Assembly (NCBI GenBank): GCA_029204225.1
Contig: CM055097.1
Location: 12,878,721-12,942,720, forward strand
Source of the DNA: Diphasiastrum complanatum
Taxonomy: Eukaryota; Streptophyta; Lycopodiopsida; Lycopodiales; Lycopodiaceae
Direction of reading: 5' to 3'
Length of the DNA: 64,000 nt
Of the stretch, positions 12,341 to 25,200 are shown piece by piece (position 1 is the stretch's first letter; each line of letters begins with the position of its first letter). Both the position numbers and the translations under genes were made by a program. The notes beneath the pieces are model-generated. The model worked only from the letters and a program-made list of their open reading frames with translations, had not been told where the DNA came from and ran no database searches.

Positions 12341-13379
12341 CATTGTAAAAATGAAATCGTCCAAAACATATTGAAGGTCACAAAAGCATACCTGATGGTC
12401 CTCACAAGCCATAAGTTGTAAAAGTTCGGTGCTGCATATCATTGGGCTATTTGGTACTCCATGTTCCCAAGGACATTCATCAATCCATTTCACAAGAGGA
12501 CCAATCTGCTTTATTGAAATGAGAAAATGAACATGTGTAGGAACTCGAGTTGGTCCCTTCTTATAATAGAGAAGAGGTCCTTGACCTATGAATCCTATTG
12601 GTCCATTTATGCCTCCCTAACTATTCAAACTTAAAAAAGTGTGGGAACCATCCAAATTGGAGGGAAACCCAACTTTATTCACTAACTTGACATTTAGGTC
12701 CTACGACATTAAAAGTCCCGCAAAAAAGCCTAAAGTCCTTTTATTGACTTGTAACTTATCAAATAACTATGTGATCATCGGATTGGACTTACACACGTAG
12801 GGTGCCAAATCTCTCTCACTTATTAACTAGGGTTAGGGTTGCCTTGGGATCCGCAAACCCTCCAACAATATCCCCCACCAAAACGGGTGGCGATCCCACG
12901 ACACCTGCGAGATGTAGTTATTGGGGACTTTTATTGGCCTCGCAACGAATCTTTATTAAATGATACTACACCTTCTCCATAAAATCGAGTCGGGCAGTAT
13001 TAAAATCCAAATTATGTGGCAAAAAACAACGATGAGCTCCGGTAATCCACTTTGAGGTTGTCCATGACGTGAAGCGAGATTCCCAGGAGCCTCCCATCAT
13101 TGCTGCATGGAAATACAGTTGAGCAACCGATAGTTGATGCTTGATATTCTCTGAGGCCATTGGCTTATTTGGATCGAATGCCAAAGGAGAAAGGCATTCC
13201 CATCTGGTTGCTGGAAAAATTGGCAAGGGCTTCGCTAGCACAAGTGAGGAATGAATCAAATTCAGCCAATTTATAGGTGAATTTGGAGGGTCCATTACAC
13301 TGAATACTAGTTTGGTTGAACATTTCTGAACAAAAATTTGTAGACATGTACAGTACTGTGAAAATAGGCTATAAAAATC
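12341..13379 (-). other. Unassigned stretch including a 162-codon minus-strand ORF (12966-13454)
   Basis: The longest frame (13454 to 12966) encodes a protein I do not recognise; it includes MDPPNSPINWLNLIHSS and FMEKV just before its stop. It overlaps gypsy LTR-like sequence at its start, so it may be a retroelement leader or gag-type ORF rather than a host gene. The part at 12400-12700 may be the linker of the adjacent gypsy element. No domain is claimed. Confidence 0.3.
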
Positions 13380-13760
13380 TCGGTGAAGGTTTCTGAGGCT
13401 GAACCTAATTGGCGAACGTTTTCTAGGGTTGGCGAAGGATAAACCTTCGACCAAGTACTATCATAAATGCATTTTTTCAAGATCTGAAGCTATGGCCAGC
13501 CTAATTTTGACATTTTAAGACCATCTAGCATGTTAGTGAAGGTTCCTAATGAGAGTAGGGTGCTCGCCGAAGGTTTCCAAAATGGCATTTTGTTGATCAT
13601 TCGCCTAATTCAAAAAATGGATTTTTTCTGGAAAGAACCTTCGCCCAACTCAATTTGGATATATCTAAAGTGGATGTACAATCTTAAAGCTCAGCAAAGG
13701 TTTCTGATACTGTATAGGCCACATATGACCGAAACAGTGATTTTATAACTCATTTTTTAT
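13380..13760 (-). mobile_element. Gypsy LTR-like segment rich in CCTTCGCC
   Basis: Contains repeated variants of CCTTCGCC/GGCGAAGG separated by AT-rich DNA, the same texture as 57262-57840, which precedes the gypsy gag of the same family. Lying downstream (in minus orientation) of the integrase end at 13930-14425, it fits the 3' LTR or 3' end of that inverted copy. Its exact borders are not visible. Confidence 0.5.
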
Positions 13761-13929
13761 CAAAAATATTGTCCTTCCTTTTCCCATGCTGATGACTTTT
13801 CTAACTTTTGCTCATCAGCCTTTTCTCATTTTTTTTTCTGTCTTTCCCAAACAAAACTGGAAAATTAAGTATTGAAAAACAAAAAATTAAAAAACAAATA
13901 AAAATGAAAAATCAATTAGATCATGCTTG

Positions 13930-14425
13930 TTGATTTGGCGAAGCAGGCTGTCAAAACTTGCGTAATCGGCTGCCATTCACCGGAGTATCAAATCGTTTTT
14001 CGTCCAAGTGCTCAACAATTACCACGCTATAGTTCAGAATTTTCTTTACTTTATACGGGCCTTCATCGGTAAACTTCAATTTTCCCTAGATCATCTTGGT
14101 TTTGTACATCAGTGCGAGATCTCCTGCTTTCAGATCTTTTTTGTGCAATCGACGATCGTGCCATGTCTTGCGGCGGGCTTTCTCTGCTGCTAACACATGA
14201 ACTGCCATCGTGTTTCACATAATTTGTGCAACGCTTCATGACGTAGTTGTAAAGGCTTATCATCATTTAACCGTTCTGTTGCCACTGTGCGTAAAGATGA
14301 GATTAGAAATTCAATCGGCATGACAACATCTTGACCATAAACCAGTTGAAAGGGTGTTTGATTTGTACTATGTTTGTAAGCGGTTTTGAATGCCCACCCA
14401 ATCAGATCGACTCGCTTCAACTGTC
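13930..14425 (-). pseudogene. Ty3/gypsy integrase C-terminal fragment
   Basis: The minus strand is nearly the same as 63555-64000 of the gypsy element on the right: AFKTAYKHSTNQTPFQLVYG, QDVVMPIEFLI, ATERLNDDK and ALHKLCETR, followed in a shifted frame by the AEKA and KKDLKAGDLALMYK-like region and the closing GSRLRKF equivalent near 13950. It is an inverted, internally deleted member of the same family. Confidence 0.9.
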
Positions 14426-14765
14426 TTTGTCATAATAGTGCAACCTGATTATAGTATTTTCGTAGAGAAACTTGGCAGTAGATTTTGCAGCAACCTTGAT
14501 AGCTTTGGCGTCAACCCAAGGTCATATAATCAGTTGCTACGATAATGTATCAAGTCTGAGATCCTTGCACGGCAGGATGAATAGGGGCCTCTTCCTTGCC
14601 TAAACAAGTTTGCTAATCTGGATTAATTAACTTGATAATAGTCCTATGTGGCAATTCACCTTGGGTTTAGCTTGAGTTAAAACCTAGTCACATAGGTTGC
14701 ATTCGAACCTAGTATATTAAATAAAGAGAGATTAAAATTTAATGCTTGTAAACATATTTATTTAT

Positions 14766-15565
14766 TTTTTAATTTTGAAAGGGTTAAAATTTTATAACAC
14801 TCCATCCGTAATTTTCTTATGCTTGTTTTGGAGAAAAACTAGGTAGCAAATTTTTTTGCATTTCATCCTGAAGTATAGATTTTAAACATAGTACAAGGGG
14901 GGGATCCCCCCTTGTACCATTCAAAAAAAAAAAATTGACATGTAAGGGGAGGGGTCCCCCCCCCTCGCACGATCGTTGTCCTGGTCGTAGACTCCCTCCT
15001 GCACGGTCCACCATGCTGGTCCTCCCTCCTCCCTGCTCGCAGACTCCATCCTTGCTCACACATTCCCCCGGGCCGCTGGCCCAGCTCGATGCACGTCTCT
15101 CTGGAGGGCCCACGCAGTCGCCCGAGCACCAACGCCGGCAAGTTGGCGCCCGGGCGACTGTGTGGGCCCTCCAAGGAGAAGTGCAGCGAACCAAGCTAGC
15201 AGCCCGAGAGGAGTGTGCGAGCAGGGAGACGCCCGGGTGACTGCGTGGACAAACCAAGGAGATGGGCAGCAAGAGGCCAGCGACCCCGGGGGGAGACTAC
15301 GAGTAGGGAGATGTTGTTGCACTGCGACCGTGCAGGGGGAGTGGGGAGGGGGGGGGGGGGGGTGTGATGTAAACCCCCCCATTACATTTCAAAAAAATAA
15401 TTTAATGGTACAAGGGGGGGTCCCCCCCTTGTACCATTTTTTAAATCTATACTTCAATATGAAATGCAAAAAAATTTGCAACCTTGTTTCTCTCCAAAAC
15501 AAGGCAAAAAAAACTACGGATGAAGTGTTAAAAAAATTTCAACCCTTCACAAGTTTAAAATTTGA
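14766..15565. mobile_element. GC-rich foldback element with about 190-bp inverted arms
   Basis: The left arm (14766-14955) and right arm (15365-15565) are imperfect inverted copies. Both contain the outer CCATCCGTA/TACGGATG block, a TTTGGAGA segment, a shared GCAAATTTTTTTGCATTTCA stretch, and a perfect hairpin of GGTACAAGGGGGG with its complement. The core (14955-15365) is very GC-rich and itself partly palindromic around 15092-15180 (GGAGGGCCCACGCAGTCGCC and its near complement). No transposase and no clear target duplication. Frames in the core are by-products of symmetry. Most like a foldback or Mutator-type nonautonomous element. Confidence 0.7.
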
Positions 15566-15802
15566 ATTTGAGCCTTGCTTTTGAGTGTGCCATTGTCATC
15601 AATAAAGCGCTAGGGAATTATAGTTATAGTGTGGTTAGTGGGTGAGTTAGATTTTGGGGATTTCATCTAGGCCACTGGATGTGCCATGTCATATGGACCA
15701 TTCCATCTCAATTGTCACTCTTTTATTAGTACACATGTCATCATTAACACTAATTATAATTAGTGAAGAGGCCCTTTTGAGTCCAAAAAGGGCCCTAATG
15801 GG

Positions 15803-16310
15803 CGAAGAATCAAGAGTAATACTGGTATTTTTGCAAAAAAGAGACTTTTTGGCAAAAATATGACAATATGACAACTGATCATATGAGAAAACCTTCTATT
15901 TCTGGTATTATTCTTCGCCGACCTGACAATAAATAGATCAGAGTCACACCTATGCACAGTGAATCGGACGAAGGTTCTTTTTCTGTATTTTTAGGGTTTT
16001 GGTGATTTTTTGGTGTTTTTTGACGGTTTTACTGATCTTTCTGAAAATATGCTGGGAAGGATTGTTTGCCCTTCAAACTGAAGGTTTTGTGATCAAAACC
16101 GAAGGTGTCTGCAACTCGGCAAAGGTTTTCTAAAAGAGATCAAAAAGTTATCAGTTCTGATGATGATTTTTGCCTCATTTTGAACAAAATCTGGCAGATT
16201 TGATCGATTTTTGTTGTTTTTCCTGATATCTTAGATCCAAATGGATCTTAAGATTGGTGATCTGAATAGATTTTCCTGTTTCACAATCAAATTATATTTC
16301 AAACAAGCAA
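15803..16310 (-). mobile_element. Gypsy LTR/leader fragment, inverted
   Basis: The reverse complement of 15803-16030 closely matches 57262-57445, including GACAATATGACAACTGATC and the CACTGTGC...CCTTCG block. Further GAAGGT motifs continue to about 16140. It lies upstream (minus orientation) of the integrase end at 13930-14425, with the foldback element and a large deletion between, so the two pieces probably are the ends of one inverted gypsy copy. Confidence 0.75.
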
Positions 16311-16545
16311 ATCCACTCAAATAAAGCAAAATCACTCCCAAACTAACCCTAAATGCAGGTCCAACACTATTCTTGCAACGACAAGATGCCTAATGCTCAA
16401 GCTCCCCAACTTGCTTGATCTATTCACATTTTTGCATCTTTAACGACTTTGCGTGTGTCCACAAAATCGATTGTATTCATCCTCGCAATTTTGAAGCTCG
16501 GATCAAGTAGAGCTATCATCTATTTATTGACAATAGCTCGAATCC

Positions 16546-16644
16546 GATAGACGTAGATTCATGCATTGAGGAATCCTTTCCCAAATAGATTTTTGATAGA
16601 CGTAGATTCATACATTGAGAAATCCTTTTCCAAATAGATTTCCG
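16546..16644. repeat. 49-bp tandem duplication
   Basis: The unit beginning GATAGACGTAGATTCAT and containing GAATCCTTTCCCAAATAGAT occurs twice with a few differences (starts at 16546 and 16595). Confidence 0.85.
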
Positions 16645-16680
16645 ACAAATTTTATACTAATTGAAGTCTCTCATGTCAAG

Positions 16681-16960
16681 AGTTTGAGGTTGGAGATTGG
16701 GTGTATATGACAATCTTGAAAGATTCTAAGACACCATGGATAAGAAAATGTCCAAATTTATCTTCTAGATATAGTGAGTCTTATAAGATTGTAAAGAAAC
16801 TCAATCGATTTGCTTAATGACTAGATCTTCCACTTGAAACTAAGGCGCATCTTGTATTCTATGTAAGTCATTTTAATAAGTGATTTGGTGGAAGGTATAA
16901 TCTTATCTTGGAAAGTAAACCAGTATAGTTGGAGGATATGATTACCTATGCTCATGGGAC
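16681..16960 (+). pseudogene. Ty3/gypsy integrase C-terminal scrap (second family)
   Basis: The plus strand reads FEVGDWVYMTILKDSK, then SSRYSESYKIVKKLNRFA and LPLETKAHLVFYVSHF, the GDxVy...GPyki...lP...HpvFHVS arrangement that closes many plant gypsy integrases. Two stops interrupt it. The sequence differs from the integrase at 13930-14425, so it is from another family. Confidence 0.7.
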
Positions 16961-18689
16961 CTAAAACCTCACAACTATTGTGTGAATGTGTGTGTTATGG
17001 ATATGGCGAATGCTCTTGTTCATTGTTTGATGCAAGTTTCTGATTGTAGACAATGACATACATTGCCATTGGTACGTTCACCATTCTTGAGATAATTGAC
17101 TTTTCGTTACATGTACATATATTCACACAAGCCAAAAATTTATGTAGTCCTCATTGCAAATTTTTTTTTGTTGCAAATTGTGCGATGGCTGCTTGTGAGA
17201 ATTGGGATACTGATGACAATTATCTCAACATAAATGTGAAGCCTTGATGCTTCATGGAGTGGACCATTCTTTAGTGCATGAGAGTGATTTGAGAATGCAA
17301 ATTCAACATTTTTTGCCCATTTTGGGAATGCCTACTTGTGTAGGATTTGTAGTGAAACCACAAGGACGTGGTGCTTCACCTCTATCTCTTATTACGTCCT
17401 ACTATACTCAACGAGTTTCTACTACTTTACAACACATTCAAGCACTTGCAATACTTTGACATGCCGTGGTTGTAGGAACGACTGCTTCTTAGCTTCCTTG
17501 TTGGATTTTTGCCTTGCTATAGTTGATGTAGAGCATCTCAATTCGCCTTATGACCTTTGTACTATTATGTACATGCATTCCTTTGTACTTCAATGGGTTT
17601 TCCCATCTTTTATCAATGAAAACATGAAGTTCCCCCCATTTTAAGTCCCTTCTCCCTTAGCTTAATGAAGCCTCTCTACCAATCATCTCGCTAGTATGCC
17701 TCTTCAAAGTAAAAACCTTCTTAAACTTTCTATTTCTTTTTAGAAATATATTGTGGAGCTTCACTTGCGCAAGTTATATCTTGTTAGCCTTACTCTCATT
17801 TATTTATCTTCTGAAGGGAATCACATTTTTTGCAATCAAAATATAACTCAAGGCATTTCTTATTTTCGTAATGCCAAGTGCTTAGATTTCTTTTGTATTT
17901 TGGAGGCACCTGCCCCCACACAACGCTCATGTGGATTTCACAACCAAAATTTTAGGTGATCATTCTTGTTGACAAGAAATAAAGGTAGTATTGAAAAGTG
18001 ACAAAATATAGAAATGAGATTTAACTAGGTACTAAAACTCCTTAGAGCCTTGCAAAATCTTTTTCTTTTAGTTACATAGCACACGCACATTTCACCATAA
18101 TGTGCATGTGCTATGTGGTAGCCCGTCATTGGTTGTCCACACACACATTCCACCAAACAACAAAATTGACAAAAATGTAAAAAAGTTTGCACTAGAAATG
18201 TGGAAAAAAAAAACTGCATTCGCACGTGTGGTCGTACCGTACGGTCGTGGTACGGCCAAAAAAAAAAACGTCCACCTTCGCACATTGACATTACGCAAGG
18301 GAAGGCCCTCTTTTGGATAGTTAGAAACCTCCTAGGTAGTGTGCTTGTTTCTTTATTCGCATTGGTAGTCAATTGCGATAGCATCATGTTTTTCATACCA
18401 TAGACATTGTACATTCACAAGAAGGCCAAGCCAAGTTGGAGCACAAAGCTTCGAGATATCCATTACTCACACGAAGTGAGATATCCCTAATCCGCAACAT
18501 CTCAACAACATTTGGGGGTATGAGCTCGTGTCAGAGTAGATGCAATAACAACTCTTGTCCTACCCAGCTACTGCTGCTAGAGGATGGTGTGCCAAATTGC
18601 TGGGGTCTTGTGGATGTGTATGTGGTGGTCATGGTCAAATTTATTTATGGGTTATCATTCATTGGTGCTCCCCCATAATAGGAACTAGG
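16961..18689. other. Intergenic, no recognised gene; contains a strong hairpin
   Basis: Short frames up to 129 codons on both strands have no recognisable motif. A hairpin at 18074-18116 has 17-base arms (ACATAGCAC...GTGCTATGT) and a short loop. The region 18219-18262 is rich in CGTAC/GGTCGT repeats. The 3' part borders the probable leader exon of the DP gene. Confidence 0.4.
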
Positions 18690-19288
18690 AACCTTGCACT
18701 TTTCTCACACTCTCTCTATTCTACTTCAAAAGTTAAAGGATTCCCTAAAAGACACACAGCCGCATGTTTCTCCCTCCCTCTCCCTCTCTCTCTCTCCCAC
18801 AGATTCTTTGTTCATCCATCCTCTCTCTCTCTCTCCCACAGATTCTTTGTTCATCCATCCCTCTGTGGGAGCAGAGTAGAGATCAGGGTTGCTGAGCTTT
18901 TGTCTCTTTCTAATTACTGCCTGCTGCTCACTACCATCTCCATTCTCCATACACTTGCTTGTTTTATCTTCCTTCCTCTCTCTTTACACAGGGTTTAGTT
19001 TTGCCCCTGGATCTCTCTATCTTTCTAGGTAGCACAATTGGTTGGGCTTGCTTGCTGGTGATCAGATGGACGAGTAGTTCATTTTAAAAAGCTGGGCAGT
19101 TGTTCTTTTCCTTCCCCTTCCCCTTTTCTTCAGTAAGGAGGCTTGCTAGCCGGCCAGCTTCTTCTTTCCCTCCTGCCCCGCTTTCAAAATAGCAGTTTGG
19201 GATGAGAATGTAAGCAATTGGGTTTCCAAGGGGTGGGTTGCCTGAACAAGGACATGGCTTAGGCCCTTGCGCACAATGTTGATGCGAG
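18690..19288 (+). promoter_or_regulatory. Inferred 5' leader and first coding exon end of the DP gene
   Basis: A pyrimidine-rich stretch with CT runs, typical of plant 5' leaders, ends in a consensus donor (CGAG|GTCAGT at 19288/19289). The last ATG before the donor (19276) gives M-L-M-R plus one base, whose phase exactly fits the next recognised exon at 30491. Three very short upstream ORFs precede it (19066-19077, 19202-19213, 19254-19262) and could lower translation. The link across the 11.2-kb intron is inferred from splice phase and leader-like composition only. Confidence 0.4.
18786..18861. repeat. 39-bp tandem duplication in the leader-like region
   Basis: CT-rich sequence followed by CCCACAGATTCTTTG and TTCATCCATC is present twice, 39 bp apart. 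Confidence 0.9.
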
Positions 19289-22200
19289 GTCAGTATTTTC
19301 TTTCCAATCATAGCCTTTTCTGTTTTTGGGTCGCATCAATCCGATGATCCGTGATTGCAGCGTACCCTTTTAAACATTTTAATTACCTGAATTGATGAAC
19401 TATATTAAACTTTCATTTTGGGGCTAAGATCCGTATTAACATGCATCTCCGCTTGTGTTTTGTTATCGTTCTTAGTGGTTGCAAACATGTATATATGGAC
19501 AGCAATACTAGAGTAATGCCACTCTATGAGCTATCCAATTTGATACCCTTTCAATGAAGATGCTAGAAATGCACTCTACGAAAAGGGTCAACAGCTTGCT
19601 TTATCTAATGCCCCAAAGCAAAATGCGATTTCAATTGTCCAGCACTTTGATGCGCGATCTTCCTCTTCGGGCTGTCTAAGCACCCTCTATCAAGAAGAAT
19701 TCATTTGAGCTATCACTTTCACAGTATGATTTCAAAAGTTAAGAGCTAATCAGGATTTTAGTAGCTTTCTACTGTAGCGAATGTACTTCATTTACTGTGG
19801 TATTTTCTTTGATAATAAACTGGTTGCTTTGTATGTCCACTTTCTGCCCTTTTTCAATGATCTTGCAAAGGCGTGGGTAAAGTTGTGGCAACAATGCCTA
19901 TCTTATAGTTGTCAATGTTCAGCTCCTTCTAGAAAGGGATGCCTCTTTCAATATCTTGTTAGCAGCATCCTGTTATTTGATGCACATTTTAAGTGAGCTA
20001 TCAACCCTTTTGTGGTTTGGAGATCTTTTTATTTTCTGATGGATCACTAAGCTAGCTGATAGCTTAGATGCTTAAATACCTTTTCTGGGACTCTTTGATT
20101 TTTTGTTGGATAGGGAATTACCTAACAAAGATAGCTGTTCTTCTGATCTTCATTTCCTTCGGAGAAATGTCCATTGTATGTCCAGTCCTGTAAAACTAAA
20201 CTTTAGAATGCTGCTTTAGTCAAGATAGCTTTTGCAATTCCCCGACAAATAGGTTGATTAAACTAGTTCAATGATACAAGGTTGTTTGCTTCATAACACA
20301 CACTTCAACATTCATAATTTTTTCTATGCAGCCTTTGATAGATGAAACATTAGGAATTGCATTGTTAACAATTAAATGGAAACTTCCAACTAAGTGCCTG
20401 CTTGTGAGGTATAGAAGTAGATCATTTAGGTACATGTACGGGCATATTTGTCTGCAGATAATGCACAACATTACCACAAAGTGCTAAGACAATAATGGTA
20501 AGGATGATGACAATGAACACAATACTACATACTTCACTTCTTCTGATGAGTAAGCCCTACAAGTGTGCATCAAGTTTTTGGTGTTCAAGCATTGAAAATT
20601 TCAACTGTATCTGGGTTGCTGTGCATTTTCTCATACAGCGGTTTCATCAATTCACTACATTATGCATGTTGGCGATTGTTTCAGCTAGTTTTTGTAGTTT
20701 TATGTATAACAATAAATTGTAACCTCTTGTATTTGCAATTTTGCAACAATCTTTCTTCTATCATTTACTAGGAAATAACCCTGTTCTAAAATAAATTACC
20801 TTCACCTATGACATCCATAAAGTTTCTATTGATCCTGTTATTTTGTGTTTGTGGACAAATGGATAGATATTTTTTCAGCAACTTATGGTATATAATAGCT
20901 GCATGATTATAAGGTCCATACCAGAAGATTAAGTTGAACACAAGGATTTGAAAGCTTCTGTAATCTATCTTCTTTTTCAAATTTAGAACCTTGTCCATTA
21001 TTGGCAAAATGTTTTCCTCTATCTTTGTCTCCAATCATTGAATCAAAAACGTCATTCATTAAGTTTTGTAGTTACTCATGAGATTTCTAAATTTTAGATG
21101 TCCGTAGGTCCAATTTTGGTCTAAGAAAGATAAGACATGAAGTGAGGCCATGGATCTCTATCCATGCACAATATTAAGTAATTTCTTTAGTGATTTAAAC
21201 TTCAATCAGTTATTTTGGCAATTGAGTTCATTGGATTGTTTTTGGTCAAGATACTTTTGGCTTAGATCCTTGTATAATGAGGAATAGAGCTCTTCAGGAA
21301 AAGGTTGCAATGTTGAGAAAGGAAAACAAGAAACTGTGTGCCTTGTCAATTGATTCTTCGGAGAAGATCCTTGCCTTCGCACAAAGACAACAAAATTTTG
21401 GGCAATGGTGGTGATAGGTAACTCCAGCCCATATTACATAATGAAGTGATATTGGCTACTCTTATGGAAAACAAGCTGAGAGAGAGCAAAGCTCTTAAGA
21501 TCAGGGTAAGGGGTCTATCTAACTCTTAAGGTGACTTACATGATGCACGACTTTTTGTAAATTCCACTCTTGGTCTTGAGAAAACAGGTTTAGCTAAGGC
21601 ATGAAGAACCAAAAAAGTTAACATGATGATAGTGATCAACTTTGATAATCAGGATTATAGCTTTACATCTCTCCACTAGGGAGCTAAATTGCAGGGTACT
21701 ACCATCTTTATGGACCATGACCTCGCATGCATCAAGGCGGAAAGGCGTTGGAAAGCTTTCTAACAGGCAAAGGAGATGAGATGATGGGTGGTAGGCCTCC
21801 CTTTATGGAGAGACCATCTCTTGGATCACATGCATGGGCAGTCGGGGCCACTAGGCATGGGAGTGTCCGAAGGTCCTAGTGACAACCATTGTAAATATGA
21901 TGTTGAAATTGTTCTTTTTTATTTTTAGATGACTTATGAGATTTTATAGAGGATGGTGATATTTGTTTTTATCTGCTAACAATGAGTATTTTAGTCACTT
22001 TAATTTAATATAATGTATTAAGGGATACTTTTGAGCTCATTGTTCAAACTTTGTTGGTAGGGATAGCCCAAATTTTTGTTTTGACGTTGTTTTGATACTT
22101 CAGTACAATAAATCTCATGGTAAAGTGTTTGAATTGAATTTAAGTTGGGATAGCTTTTTGCTTAAAGTCACATGAGAATTGTGGGAGAGGCTTACCAATT

Positions 22201-25200
22201 TTTTCATGGTTTTACATTAGAGTTAGCTTTTAGAGAGGACGTGAGGCCACCAGGTGGCAAAGGATCAGGTCGGGTTGCATTCTTATTTAGAAACTACTTA
22301 CGACCATCTCTTTTAGTTGTGCGTCAAGATTTGGATTAGACTTCAAGGTGGTGAGCTAGAGCAGGATGTGTTCACTGTAGCACGTGATTTTCCTCTGAAG
22401 ACCTCCCTGATAGGTTTATTCCGATATACTATGTAGACATTCAATGGAGGTTTATTCCCATATACTATGTAGACATTTCAAGGGACATTGTTTGATTCTT
22501 TGAGCAAAGATGTGCTTTTTTACTGAGTGATTTGAATGCTTGGACATTGGATTGCGATGTGGAGCTACATGATGTAAGGGATGATCTCTATGTCTTGGTG
22601 CATTGGACAAGGGTGTCTATTGATTATCAGAAGATTGAGATGGATTTGACACAACCTATGCAATGCACCTATTGAATCTAGGAGAGTCACATGACTTTGT
22701 CATTTATAATGCTTGGACATATAGCCCATCTTAGGTGGTTTTTCTTGTCATTCCCGTCACATTGTCACACTACTCTCCTCGTTCTTTCAATTTGTGCATA
22801 GTTATTGATCATTCATCATCACCCAGGCCTCCACAATATCCATTCTATGCTTTTCACTCTTCACACATTTCCCTTTATTGGGACTTATAACAATCGCTCC
22901 TCAACCATATGCCCCTTGATGTTGCTATGTGCCTATATAGGCTATGAAAACCAAAGACTCGGCGGCTTTGTTTATAATTCTAGGGCATGAGTTTCTCCTC
23001 CACTCACCTCTTCTTTTGACCAACCTTGAAGCTTGAACACAATATATTGCCATGACCCACAGTGTATATCATTCCCAACTCTACTCTTGTCACCGTAGGC
23101 CATTAAAATTTTCTTTTTTCACTATACAGCGGTGCATGAGGTCAAAAAGGATTGAATGCAGCCTTGCCTGTGACATTGAGTCTTTGGGATTTGAATTCCT
23201 CCTCTATGATATACAAATTGTCTCACTTGTCTTGGCCAATCTTGTTAACATTGTTGTCATCTTTGGTTTCCCATTCTCTTAGTGTATCAACACCATCCAT
23301 TCCATCCACAAATGCAAAGAGCTCATGAGTTCAAAAACTATTGCACTTTCATGATTGCACATACATTGTCAAGCCTTGTGGGACCATTTTGGAGATTGTA
23401 GTAAGGACAGATGCTGAGGCTAGGCATCTACGTGCTTTGGGACAATTTAGTTGCAAGAAACGACATTCCACCATGACCCATATATTTGCTCTCAAGACAC
23501 TCATCGAGACAACGAAACAATGAAAGGAGCTGGTGTGCATTGTTTTGTTGACTTTAGACAAGCCTTTGATTCTAGTCCATGCCACATGCGTATTCAGAGG
23601 TTGTGGGAGGTGCATTATTATTAGGCTTGCAGTCTATATAAGAGGGTATTGGAATGCGTTAGACGATAGAACTCAAGATGGTTTCTTAGATATGATCATT
23701 AGCACTATGGGAGTGAAACAAGGGTGCTTGCTTTATGCTTTTGATGAGCTTGAGACGACTATTGCACATTCTCGTGAGTGACTACAACACATTGGCCCAT
23801 TACACTCCTTTCCCTATAGAGAGGTCTAATGTAATGAACACCAAGATTATTACCTATTTGGGAGTGCTTTTTGTTCTATTTTCAACACGAAACATCCGAT
23901 TAGTAGTAGATTGGGGAAGTGTCAATCCTCATTGGTTAGTATAGAGTGGTTACACTTCATGAGACAGTCAAGACACATCGAGTAAGTGCCACCTCTTTGA
24001 CACTTTGGTTACTTCCACGACTATGTATGTAGTGGAGGCATGGTGCACAAGTCTTTCGAGATCTGGTTGGCTTCTCGCACCTTTAGGTTTTTATGTTGTC
24101 ATGTATGATGTGTGGAAAGCCATTAGTTCAACACCAAATTTTCTTAGCCGAGTTTGTTGTGCCTGTGAATTTAGATGGAGGTTGTCTTCTTTTTGATCAT
24201 CTATATATAGAAAGAGTTACCAGATATGGGGAGATCAATATAGGTATGAACGAATATCCTTGTGTGGCTCTAGTAGAATCGAGAGTTTTATGATAGGAGA
24301 CATCTTGTATTCTTAGGCCACATTTCTACTGGCTTAGTTGTTCCATTTTGCATTCCTCGGAGGGGACTCATCCCTATATTCGACGATTTATTTATAGATC
24401 CAATGTTCAAAGAGTTTGGTAGAAATCTTCAGGGGTTAAATTGGACATGTACCAGACATATTTCTTGGGTAGAGGAGCGGATAGGAACTTGATCATGCTA
24501 CAATACCTAGATTCTAAGCTGTCACATAGCCTTCGATTCACTCTTGGGAAGCTTTGCATATGTTCTTGATTTCTTAATAGGACAAGTTTTGCTAGCTTTG
24601 TTCTTTGGATGAGGTGGAGACGTAGGAGCATTCTATTTTCCACACGTCAAATAGCACTACATGAAACAAAGTCATCTTCTATTCACCTATTGCATTACAT
24701 TCACAGCCACTACGCTAGGCTCTCAGAGATAGTAGATAGTCTAGACAAATCATTACCCATGGTTATTTCATTTAGCTTTATCATGTCTTACATAGATGTG
24801 TCACTATTATCACATTAGTTTCATATCAAATTGTTATTTATTTATTTATTTAGTGTTGGAGACATATTATGTTTCCATAATAAGAATCTTACTTGGAATG
24901 TACTATTTATTCTTATGTATCTTGGGGTACTCTTTAAGACATGCAAAATACTTCTATCCCTCTCTTTATGTGGCACAATTATGGGACAAATTTGAGAAAT
25001 AGTAGAGACTCAAGGTATGCCTGGTTTGACCAAAGAGAGAGACTCAAGGTATGCTTTTATTGGAGGATGAAGCTTTAGCCCCTGTTATTCTATGAATTTA
25101 CATTGAGTCACATTTTCACTTTGCAGGCTATCATTATGAAGGTAAAGCATTGAATGAGAGATTTTTTTGTTGTGGATTATATAAGAGCCTTTTAGATTGA

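Noticed and set aside
14817-15584. Several overlapping 100-150-codon ORFs on both strands
   Set aside because: They lie in the GC-rich foldback core; stop-poor frames on both strands follow from GC content and symmetry. No motif was recognised.
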